Shown: piece after piece, positions 1 to 4,952 of the stretch | Layout: each line of letters begins with the position of its first letter | Position numbering within the stretch: position 1 is the first letter of the stretch | Origin: an uncultured Jeotgalicoccus sp. | GTDB taxonomy: Bacteria > Bacillota > Bacilli > Staphylococcales > Salinicoccaceae | Assembly: GCA_947631305.1 (NCBI GenBank) | Contig: CANRKV010000116.1 | Span: 1-5,481, forward strand | Length of the DNA stretch: 5,481 nt | Direction: 5' to 3' | The notes under the pieces: generated by a model | What the model was told of the DNA's origin: nothing | Database searches by the model: none | What the model saw: the letters and a program-made list of their open reading frames with translations, nothing else | Made by a program: the position numbers and the translations under genes

Positions 1-1
1 T

Positions 2-51
2 GTATCCCAACGTAACAGGACTGGTGTGAATAAGCATCAAAAGTATCCCAA
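2..51. repeat. Short direct repeat GTATCCCAA at the left edge
   Basis: The nonamer GTATCCCAA occurs at 2-10 and again at 43-51, a period of 41 nt. The DNA between the copies has no obvious symmetry. The repeat lies outside the glpD terminator and belongs to whatever is left of the window. It could be chance, a decayed duplication, or the edge of a larger repeat whose rest is not visible. No function can be assigned. Confidence 0.3.
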
Positions 52-56
52 ACAAA

Positions 57-86
57 TAAAGACCAATTCTCAAGAATTGGTCTTTA
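57..86 (-). terminator. Rho-independent terminator of the glpK-glpD operon, possibly bidirectional
   Basis: The arms GACCAATTC (61-69) and GAATTGGTC (74-82) are perfectly complementary around a 4-nt loop. A-T pairs extend the stem outward to 57 and 86. Read on the minus strand, the stem runs into TTTATTTGTTT, a usable T-rich tail. It starts about 20 nt after the glpD stop codon, so it most likely ends the operon transcript. On the plus strand the stem is followed by TTTACATATTT, so it may also stop a convergent transcript from the left, but that tail is weaker. Confidence 0.85.
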
Positions 87-105
87 CATATTTAAAATAA
101 CAGTC

Positions 106-1758
106 TTATTTTCTTGTGTCTTCAATTGCTTCATCGAGTTCATCGGAAAATTCTTTTCTGATTTCATCATCGTAGCCCAGAGTATCCTGCAGTAATCGTT
201 CCACTCCGTCACGGTATTCCAGCACATCTTCAATTTCAAAGTAAAGTTTACCTGAACGGCGGACGAAAAAGTCGGTCGGTTTTATAACCATTTCATGCAG
301 TATAGCGTAAATCACTTCTGCATATAATGGTTTTGGCAAACCGTATTTTTCATTATTATCGTTTGTAATACCTGCATACTGATAAACAGCTTCAACATTG
401 CTGCCGTATTTCATTGCAAGATGATGTCCCTCTTCCAGACTGAGCCCGTAGCTTGAAGCTTTACGGCTGATGTTATCGACATAGTTTTTATAGCCGACAC
501 TGCCGCCGACGTCACCGCCTGAGACCGGTTCGTTTTTAGTAGAGACTTTTTTGATGTTCATCTTATGATTTTTCTTTAAGTACTCGGAAACTTCATCGGT
601 GATTTCCTCTGCCATATGACGGTATCCTGTGAGCTTGCCGCCCGCAATAGTAATGAGACCGCTCGTGCTGTGCCAGATTTCGTCTTTACGTGAAATGTCC
701 GATGCATTTTTACTGCCTGATTGAATGAGCGGACGAATGCCTGCCCATGATGACTCGATCATCGACACCTCTGCATTTAACCCGGGGAACATAAAGTTAA
801 TCGCATTAATCAGATATATTTTATCTTCAGCATCAGCCGTCGGATTTGCTTTATTCTCACCGTAAAACGTATCTGTTGTACCGACGTAAGTTTTACCTGC
901 ACGCGGAATCGCGAAGATCATTCGCCCGTCTTCTTCAGTATCAAAGTAGACTGCCTGTGTCAGCGGGAAATCTTCCTGTTTAAAGACGACATGAACACCT
1001 TTAGTGTGTACTAAATGTTTCTTCGTCTGTTTACCCAGTTTATCGTTTGCGCGTACTTCATCGACCCACGGCCCGGTTGCATTAACGACTGCTTTACTTT
1101 TAATTTCATAGGACTCATTTCTAAGAACATCTTTTGCAATGATACCGGTCACTGTACCGTTATCGTATAAAAATCCATCTGCCTTAACGTAATTGACTGC
1201 ATCCGCTCCGTATCCGGCGGCTTTCTTCATTACTTCAACAGTCAGTCTCGCATCATCCGTTTTATATTCAACATAGTGACCGCCGCCCTGCAGACCGTCT
1301 GTTTTAATATTCGGCACACGTTCAATGACTTCTTTTTTCGTAAGCATATTTCTGCGCTCATTTTTATCTACCTGAGCAAGTGAGTCATAAACTTTCAAAC
1401 CGAGACTTGTAGTAAATTCACCGAATGTACCGCCTTTATGAAATGGAAGAAGCATCCATTCCGGTGTCGTAACATGCGGACCGTTTTCATAAACGATTGC
1501 GCGCTCGCGTCCCGTTTCCCGAACAACATTCACCTGCATTTGTTTTAAGTAGCGGAGACCGCCGTGAATTAATTTCGTACTTCTGCTGCTTGTACCCTGG
1601 GAGAAATCCTGCATTTCGACAAGCGCTACATTCAAACCGCGCATAGATGCATCGAGGGCAATCCCGGCGCCTGTAATTCCGCCGCCAATTATCAGTAAAT
1701 CGTATTCAAATTTCGACATATGATCGAGCTGGTGTTTGCGTGTAAGTGCGTTTAACAT
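106..1758 (-). CDS. glpD: Aerobic glycerol-3-phosphate dehydrogenase (FAD, quinone-linked)
   Basis: GlpD oxidises sn-glycerol 3-phosphate to dihydroxyacetone phosphate using FAD. It passes electrons to the quinone pool from the inner face of the cytoplasmic membrane. The protein has 550 residues, close to the roughly 555 usual in Firmicutes. The dinucleotide-binding motif GGGITGAG is at residues 25-32, with E48 at the end of the second beta strand as expected for the FAD ribose. The family motif SSRSTKLIHGGLRYL is at 57-71. ATGPW (227-231), GIRPL (340-344) and GGKLTGYRHMA (373-383) complete the FAD-dependent oxidoreductase fold. Residues from about 410 form the C-terminal domain typical of GlpD/GlpO. 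The open frame extends upstream to 1836, but that extension overlaps the end of glpK; the ATG at 1758 has a strong Shine-Dalgarno site. An internal Met at residue 14 (MSKFEYD) is a less likely start. The gene follows glpK after 32 nt with no promoter or terminator visible between them, so the two are probably co-transcribed. No frameshift or missing motif was seen. Confidence 0.97.
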   Translation of the reverse strand: MLNALTRKHQLDHMSKFEYDLLIIGGGITGAGIALDASMRGLNVALVEMQDFSQGTSSRSTKLIHGGLRYLKQMQVNVVRETGRERAIVYENGPHVTTPEWMLLPFHKGGTFGEFTTSLGLKVYDSLAQVDKNERRNMLTKKEVIERVPNIKTDGLQGGGHYVEYKTDDARLTVEVMKKAAGYGADAVNYVKADGFLYDNGTVTGIIAKDVLRNESYEIKSKAVVNATGPWVDEVRANDKLGKQTKKHLVHTKGVHVVFKQEDFPLTQAVYFDTEEDGRMIFAIPRAGKTYVGTTDTFYGENKANPTADAEDKIYLINAINFMFPGLNAEVSMIESSWAGIRPLIQSGSKNASDISRKDEIWHSTSGLITIAGGKLTGYRHMAEEITDEVSEYLKKNHKMNIKKVSTKNEPVSGGDVGGSVGYKNYVDNISRKASSYGLSLEEGHHLAMKYGSNVEAVYQYAGITNDNNEKYGLPKPLYAEVIYAILHEMVIKPTDFFVRRSGKLYFEIEDVLEYRDGVERLLQDTLGYDDEIRKEFSDELDEAIEDTRK

Positions 1759-1762
1759 AATT

Positions 1763-1770
1763 CTCCTCCT
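1763..1770 (-). promoter_or_regulatory. Shine-Dalgarno site that fixes the glpD start
   Basis: On the minus strand AGGAGGAG ends 4 nt before the ATG at 1758; counted from the AGGAGG core the gap is 6 nt. It is a near-ideal match to the anti-Shine-Dalgarno sequence. It decides against the longer open frame that begins inside glpK. Confidence 0.9.
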
Positions 1771-1790
1771 GTATTTTAAAAACATTATTA

Positions 1791-3287
1791 TTAATCTGGT
1801 TTGAACATCTGTGTCGCACGGACGGCACTCTGCCATCCGCTGTACAGCGATTCACGTTTATCGTTATCCATCAGCGGTGTAAATGTGGAATCTGTTTTAC
1901 TGAGTTCCTGCAGTGCTTCCTGAGACTCAAAAAATCCGGTCGCGAGACCTGACAGATAAGCAGCGCCGAGCGCAGTTGATTCCAATATTTCCGGACGCTC
2001 AACTTTTGTCTGTAAAATATCCGACTGGAACTGCATAAGGAAGTTGTTGGCGGAAGCACCGCCGTCTACCCGCAGTCTGTCGATTTTAATGTCAGCATCC
2101 AGCTGCATTGCATCGAGGACATCTTTAGTCTGATATGCAACAGCTTCAAGCGTAGCCCTGCTGATGTGTGCTTTCGTTGCACCGCGGCTCAGTCCGAACA
2201 TCGCACCCCGAGCCTCTGAATCCCAATAGGGTGCTCCGAGACCGGTAAAAGCGGGGACAACATACACTCCTTCCGACGAGTCAACCTCCAGTGCATACTG
2301 TTCACTGACTTTTGAATCACTGAAGAATTCTAGACTGTCACGGAGCCATTGAACAGCACTGCCGGCAACAAAAATAGAACCTTCCAGTGCATAATTTACC
2401 TTGCCGTTAATACCAACAGCAATTGTTGTCAACAGCCCGTTACTGCTGGAAGTGGGTTCCTCACCTGTGTTCAGGAGCAGGAAACAGCCGGTCCCGTAAG
2501 TGTTCTTTGCATCACCTTCATTGAAACACGTTTGGCCAAACAGCGCCGCCTGCTGATCGCCGGCAATGCCGGCAATTGGAATATTATAACCAAAAAAATG
2601 AGACTTTGTCGTGTAGCCGTAAACTTCACTTGAGGACTTCACTTCCGGCAGCATATGAGCCGGTATATTTAATATCGATAAAAGTTCTTCATCCCATTTG
2701 AGCTCGTATATATTGTATAAAAGCGTCCGGCTCGCGTTTGTATAATCCGTGACATGAGCAGTACCTTCGGTAAACTTCCATATAATCCAGCTGTCTATTG
2801 TGCCGAATAAAAGTTCACCGTTGTCAGCTTTTGCTTTTGCACCGTCGACGTTATCGAGAATCCACTTAATTTTGGTGCCGGAAAAATAAGGATCAATTAG
2901 AAGTCCGGTCTTTTCTCTGAACAGCGTTTCATAACCCTGTTCTTTTAAATCAAAACAAATATCCGCTGTTTGTCTGGATTGCCAGACAATGGCATTATAA
3001 ATCGGCAGCCCGGTATTTTTATCCCAGACCACAGCAGTTTCCCGTTGATTTGTAATGCCGATTGAATCGATTTCCGCCGGTGTAATATTGTTTTCTATCA
3101 TCACTCCGGCCACCACTGACAGCACAGAACTCCATATTTCATTTGCATTATGTTCAACCCAGCCGGAGCGGGGGAAGTGCTGTGTAAATTCCCGCTGATT
3201 TGAGGCGGCAATTTTACCTTCCTTATCGATGAGTACAGCACGTGTACTCGTCGTGCCCTGATCGATGGACATGACATATTTCTTCAT
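1791..3287 (-). CDS. glpK: Glycerol kinase
   Basis: GlpK transfers phosphate from ATP to glycerol in the cytoplasm, giving sn-glycerol 3-phosphate, the substrate of the next gene's product. The 498-residue protein is the family's usual length and belongs to the FGGY/actin-like ATPase superfamily. The phosphate-1 loop MSIDQGTTSTRA is at residues 6-17. Expected glycerol contacts are R82-E83 (in ITNQRET), W102, Y134 and D244-Q245 (in AGDQQAALFG). YGTGCF is at 264-269, the signature GLGAPYWDSEARGAMFGL begins at 349, and the nucleotide motif VDGGASANNF is at 407-416. H230 (in TTKSHFFGY) sits where Firmicute glycerol kinases carry the histidine phosphorylated by HPr of the phosphotransferase system. 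Activation by HPr is therefore likely, which ties glycerol use to the absence of preferred sugars. The ATG at 3287 is preferred over the upstream frame start at 3320 because of its GGAGGT site. It is the first gene of the operon; no glpF precedes it. Confidence 0.98.
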   Translation of the reverse strand: MKKYVMSIDQGTTSTRAVLIDKEGKIAASNQREFTQHFPRSGWVEHNANEIWSSVLSVVAGVMIENNITPAEIDSIGITNQRETAVVWDKNTGLPIYNAIVWQSRQTADICFDLKEQGYETLFREKTGLLIDPYFSGTKIKWILDNVDGAKAKADNGELLFGTIDSWIIWKFTEGTAHVTDYTNASRTLLYNIYELKWDEELLSILNIPAHMLPEVKSSSEVYGYTTKSHFFGYNIPIAGIAGDQQAALFGQTCFNEGDAKNTYGTGCFLLLNTGEEPTSSSNGLLTTIAVGINGKVNYALEGSIFVAGSAVQWLRDSLEFFSDSKVSEQYALEVDSSEGVYVVPAFTGLGAPYWDSEARGAMFGLSRGATKAHISRATLEAVAYQTKDVLDAMQLDADIKIDRLRVDGGASANNFLMQFQSDILQTKVERPEILESTALGAAYLSGLATGFFESQEALQELSKTDSTFTPLMDNDKRESLYSGWQSAVRATQMFKPD

Positions 3288-3295
3288 ATAAGATA

Positions 3296-3301
3296 ACCTC
3301 C
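3296..3301 (-). promoter_or_regulatory. Shine-Dalgarno site that fixes the glpK start
   Basis: GGAGGT on the minus strand lies 8 nt before the ATG at 3287, a standard distance. The in-frame ATG at 3320 falls only a few bases after the predicted transcription start and has no comparable site, so it is rejected. Confidence 0.88.
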
Positions 3302-3328
3302 AAAAAAGGTGAAATAGCATATAAAATT

Positions 3329-3356
3329 ATTATACCCGTTTTATAGTAAAGGTAAA
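3329..3356 (-). promoter_or_regulatory. Promoter of the glpK-glpD operon
   Basis: On the minus strand a perfect -10 box TATAAT (3334-3329) follows a -35-like TTTACC (3356-3351) with a 16-nt spacer, in A+T-rich DNA. Transcription would begin near 3322, giving a leader of about 35 nt. The site lies between the terminator of the upstream small gene and glpK, where an operon promoter is needed. I see no cre-like sequence and no room for an attenuator hairpin between this promoter and glpK. Confidence 0.72.
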
Positions 3357-3367
3357 AAAATTCAAAT

Positions 3368-3399
3368 AAAAAAACCGGATTTCATATGAAATCCAGTTT
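3368..3399 (-). terminator. Rho-independent terminator of the small membrane-protein gene
   Basis: The 18-bp perfect palindrome GGATTTCATATGAAATCC (3377-3394) forms a hairpin with an ATAT loop on the minus strand. One U-G wobble, a C-G pair and three A-U pairs extend it to about 3372-3399. The minus strand then runs TTTTTTTATTTG from 3374 downward. The arm on the gene side contains bases of the stop codon at 3398-3400, so the hairpin begins within the coding end. It isolates the small gene from the glp operon promoter immediately beyond. Confidence 0.9.
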
Positions 3400-3595
3400 A
3401 GTGTTCGTCGCTTGCATTACGGTCTGCTGACATTTTAGTCAATCCATCAAGAATGAAGATTGATAATGTTATAATTACAGCTAAAACTACACCGATCCAG
3501 AAGTTTAAAGGACCGCCGCCTGCAAGACTGTTAAGTATGAAGTTAACCATCTGTGTGAGCATGAACGCCCATAAAAATGTAACGAGATATCTCAT
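3398..3595 (-). CDS. Small two-helix membrane protein, DUF2929/YjzD-like
   Basis: This is a 65-residue protein of unknown function. Two hydrophobic stretches, about residues 4-25 (YLVTFLWAFMLTQMVNFIL) and 32-50 (FWIGVVLAVIITLSIFILD), are joined by a Gly/Pro-rich turn (AGGGPLN). They are followed by a short polar tail rich in Asp, Glu and Arg. A small integral membrane protein with both ends on the same side is the natural reading. The start MRY with Trp and Gln-Met in the first helix, plus the length, resemble the DUF2929 (YjzD) family of Bacillus and Staphylococcus; this is recalled, not searched. The start is supported by GGAGG at 3610-3606, 10 nt upstream. From memory, staphylococci carry a gene of this type between fabH-fabF and the opp3 operon. 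The neighbouring oppD fits that, although here the small gene points away from opp and has its own terminator. Confidence 0.8.
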   Translation of the reverse strand: MRYLVTFLWAFMLTQMVNFILNSLAGGGPLNFWIGVVLAVIITLSIFILDGLTKMSADRNASDEH

Positions 3596-3622
3596 TAGTG
3601 AGAAGCCTCCGATTTAACGTAT

Positions 3623-3651
3623 TTTATACACCCATTTTACATGAAAACCCA
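3623..3651 (-). promoter_or_regulatory. Possible promoter of the DUF2929-like gene
   Basis: On the minus strand TATAAA (3628-3623) lies 17 nt after TGGGTT (3651-3646), a poor -35. The -10 is reasonable, and the position, about 30 nt before the start codon at 3595, is right. Other -10-like sequences lie nearby (TAAAAT at 3639-3634), so the exact promoter is uncertain. Confidence 0.35.
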
Positions 3652-3681
3652 TATAAAGTATAGTAAGAAAAAAATAATTCA

Positions 3682-3695
3682 TGAAAACGCTTGCA
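3682..3695 (+). promoter_or_regulatory. Catabolite-responsive element (cre, CcpA binding site)
   Basis: TGAAAACGCTTGCA matches the consensus TGWAARCGYTWNCW at all 14 positions. CcpA with phosphorylated HPr binds such sites in Firmicutes and usually represses. The site lies about 115 nt upstream of the best opp promoter and overlaps the -35 of a weaker candidate promoter (3691-3719). It is also about 70 nt upstream of the likely transcription start of the divergent small gene. Which gene it controls cannot be settled from sequence. Confidence 0.75.
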
Positions 3696-3719
3696 TTATT
3701 GAAAGCGGTCTCATAAAAT
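3691..3719 (+). promoter_or_regulatory. Possible distal opp promoter overlapped by cre
   Basis: TTGCAT (3691-3696) and TAAAAT (3714-3719) are separated by 17 nt. The -35 matches only half of the consensus, so this is weak by itself. It gains interest because the perfect cre covers its -35 and the second cre-like copy fills the spacer, as in a CcpA-repressed promoter. A transcript from here would have a leader of about 175 nt before oppD. Confidence 0.3.
3700..3713 (+). promoter_or_regulatory. Second, weaker cre-like site in tandem
   Basis: TGAAAGCGGTCTCA matches the cre consensus at 12 of 14 positions; the failures are G for Y at position 9 and C for W at position 11. It starts exactly 18 nt after the first cre, in the same orientation. 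It may be an auxiliary CcpA site or chance. Confidence 0.35.
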
Positions 3720-3734
3720 AAGGGTGCAAGTGAT

Positions 3735-3750
3735 TATGCATCAATGCATA
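3735..3750. repeat. Inverted repeat TATGCAT-CA-ATGCATA
   Basis: Two 7-nt arms (3735-3741 and 3744-3750) flank CA. The 2-nt centre is too tight for a good RNA hairpin, so a dimeric protein operator is a better reading if it is functional at all. The arms loosely recall arginine-repressor boxes, but the spacing does not fit that family. Confidence 0.35.
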
Positions 3751-3777
3751 TTAATAAATTTAATACAGAAAGTTTGT

Positions 3778-3792
3778 AATTTTTAGACAATT
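3778..3792 (+). promoter_or_regulatory. CodY box upstream of the opp promoter
   Basis: AATTTTTAGACAATT matches the CodY consensus AATTTTCWGAAAATT at 13 of 15 positions; the mismatches are T at position 7 and C at position 11. It ends 4 nt before the -35 box. CodY, activated by branched-chain amino acids and GTP, represses peptide transport operons in several Firmicutes, including staphylococci. Location, match quality and downstream gene function all agree. Expected behaviour is repression in amino-acid-rich conditions and release on starvation. Confidence 0.75.
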
Positions 3793-3796
3793 CATA

Positions 3797-3825
3797 TTGC
3801 CTTTTGGACATTGTCTCTATACAAT
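3797..3825 (+). promoter_or_regulatory. Main candidate promoter of the opp operon
   Basis: TTGCCT (3797-3802) and TACAAT (3820-3825) are separated by 17 nt; they match the sigma-A consensus at 4/6 and 5/6. Transcription would start near 3832, giving a leader of about 70 nt that is purine-rich and shows no hairpin. A 7-bp inverted repeat, AGACAAT (3785-3791) and ATTGTCT (3810-3816), brackets the -35 and ends just before the -10, suggesting an operator. Confidence 0.6.
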
Positions 3826-3890
3826 AGAAAAACAAACATAAGAATTTACATAATTTGAAAAAGAGAAAAAGTTTTAACAAAGGGAAAGTT

Positions 3891-3899
3891 AAGGTGATC
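3891..3899 (+). promoter_or_regulatory. Ribosome-binding site supporting the GTG start of oppD
   Basis: AAGGTGATC resembles AAGGAGGTGATC, the full complement of the 16S rRNA 3' end, but lacks the central AGG. The GGTGATC part can pair with the 5' portion of the anti-Shine-Dalgarno tail, which explains the apparently short gap to the GTG at 3903. No alternative ATG lies nearby in frame. Confidence 0.75.
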
Positions 3900-3902
3900 T
3901 AA

Positions 3903-4952
3903 GTGGGAGAAGAGCTACTCAGCATTAAAAATTTGACGACATCCTTTAAAATCGACGGAACTTATTATCCAGCCGTTGACGGCGTATCACTTGATATAAA
4001 GCCGAATGAAGTGGTGGCGCTCGTAGGAGAGTCAGGATCAGGAAAAAGTGCTACGGCGTTTTCATTAATGAAACTCCACAGAAACGCACGCATTGAAGGT
4101 GAGGTAGATTTTGATGGGAAAAATCTTCTTCAGTTCAATGAAAAAAAGATGAACAGTATACGCGGCGGCGAGATGGCTATGATCTTCCAGGATCCTATGA
4201 CAGCGCTGAACCCGTTAATGAAAATAAAGCTTCAGATAATAGAAACTTTGAAAATACATAAGACGAAAGCTAAAAGTGAAAGAGAAAACTATGCAATTGA
4301 ATTGCTGTCGAAAGTAGGAATACCGAATCCGGAACGTGTCGGGGAAGCATTCCCGCACGAACTTTCAGGCGGTATGAGACAGCGTGTTGTTATTGCAATA
4401 GCGATTGCGAACAGACCGCGTCTCCTGATTGCAGATGAGCCGACGACGGCACTGGATGTAACAATACAGGCACAGATTCTCGATTTAATCAGAGAGCTGC
4501 AGGAAGACTTAAACTCAGGCGTACTGCTTATTACACATGACCTCGGTGTCGTGGCGGAAATGGCGGACCGGGTAGCGGTAATGTATGCCGGACAAATAGT
4601 GGAAGTTGCACCGGTAAAAGAATTATTTAAAAATCCGAAACATCCTTATACACGTTCATTGTTAAACTCACTGCCGAACGAAAGCCAGATGGGCAGTAAA
4701 CTTCATGTTATTGAAGGTGTTGTACCGGCACTGAATAAAATGGAAAGAGATTCATGCCGATTTGCACCGCGTATCCCGTGGATTCCGAATGAAGCACATG
4801 AACATAACCCGGAGCTTAGGGAAATCAGTCCGGGACATTTCGTCCGCTGTACATGCTATAAAGATTTCTATTTAAAAACTGATACAGATATCGGACTCCA
4901 GGCAGAACAGCAGCAGATGGAAATTGATGCGGCAGAAGAGGTGAAAGAATGA
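3903..4952 (+). CDS. oppD: Oligopeptide ABC transporter ATP-binding protein OppD
   Basis: This is one of two ATPases that power an oligopeptide or dipeptide importer at the cytoplasmic face of the membrane. The 349-residue protein has Walker A GESGSGKS at 42-49, the Q-loop at Q96 (IFQDPMTALNP), signature LSGGMRQR at 154-161, Walker B LLIADEP at 174-180 with catalytic E179, and switch H212 in ITHDLGVV. HPYTRSLL (247-254) opens the C-terminal domain specific to the OppD/DppD family. In that domain the usual four-cysteine pattern is incomplete: C285 (CRFAPR) and C316 (VRC) remain, but I291 and A298 stand where cysteines are common, so an iron-sulfur cluster of the standard kind is unlikely. The wording RIPWIP...AHE...PGHFVRCTC is one I recall from other Firmicute OppD proteins, so it is probably a subfamily trait. 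The start is GTG. The gene overlaps oppF by 4 nt. With no permease gene upstream, the order begins D-F, as in the Bacillus app operon, rather than B-C-D-F as in staphylococcal opp3. OppD versus AppD/DppD naming is a guess. Confidence 0.93.
   Translation: MGEELLSIKNLTTSFKIDGTYYPAVDGVSLDIKPNEVVALVGESGSGKSATAFSLMKLHRNARIEGEVDFDGKNLLQFNEKKMNSIRGGEMAMIFQDPMTALNPLMKIKLQIIETLKIHKTKAKSERENYAIELLSKVGIPNPERVGEAFPHELSGGMRQRVVIAIAIANRPRLLIADEPTTALDVTIQAQILDLIRELQEDLNSGVLLITHDLGVVAEMADRVAVMYAGQIVEVAPVKELFKNPKHPYTRSLLNSLPNESQMGSKLHVIEGVVPALNKMERDSCRFAPRIPWIPNEAHEHNPELREISPGHFVRCTCYKDFYLKTDTDIGLQAEQQQMEIDAAEEVKE

Larger units (their letters stand above)
3596..3902. other. Divergent intergenic control region between the DUF2929-like gene and oppD
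   Basis: This 307-nt A+T-rich stretch has no convincing reading frame. It holds, from left to right: the Shine-Dalgarno site and probable promoter of the minus-strand small gene, a perfect cre (3682-3695), a weaker cre-like copy (3700-3713), a possible upstream plus-strand promoter (3691-3719), a short inverted repeat (3735-3750), a CodY-like box (3778-3792), the best opp promoter (3797-3825) and the oppD ribosome-binding site. It is the only visible place where transcription of the opp operon can start. Confidence 0.85.

Noticed and set aside
2..100. Plus-strand frame open from the left edge to a stop at 98-100
   Set aside because: The 32 codons run through the terminator hairpin and read as a low-information Lys/Asn/Gln-rich peptide; no start is visible.
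1759..1836. N-terminal extension of glpD by 26 residues
   Set aside because: It reads into the end of glpK in another frame, has no homology-like character, and the ATG at 1758 has a far better ribosome-binding site.
1871..2059. 62-codon open frame within glpK
   Set aside because: It is another frame of the same strand inside a clearly coding gene, with no recognisable protein features.
2349..2633. 94-codon plus-strand open frame opposite glpK
   Set aside because: It is antisense to conserved glpK codons; the protein has no domain character and no credible start signal.
3288..3320. N-terminal extension of glpK by 11 residues
   Set aside because: Glycerol kinases begin a few residues before SIDQGTT, as the ATG at 3287 gives. 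The upstream ATG lies almost at the predicted transcription start.
3760..3774. Second CodY-like half-site (CAGAAAGTT)
   Set aside because: It matches the full 15-nt consensus at only about 9 positions; only the right half fits.
3596..3902. Riboswitch or T-box in the opp upstream region
   Set aside because: There is no conserved T-box sequence and no terminator/antiterminator pair, and the leader after the best promoter is only about 70 nt and unstructured by eye.
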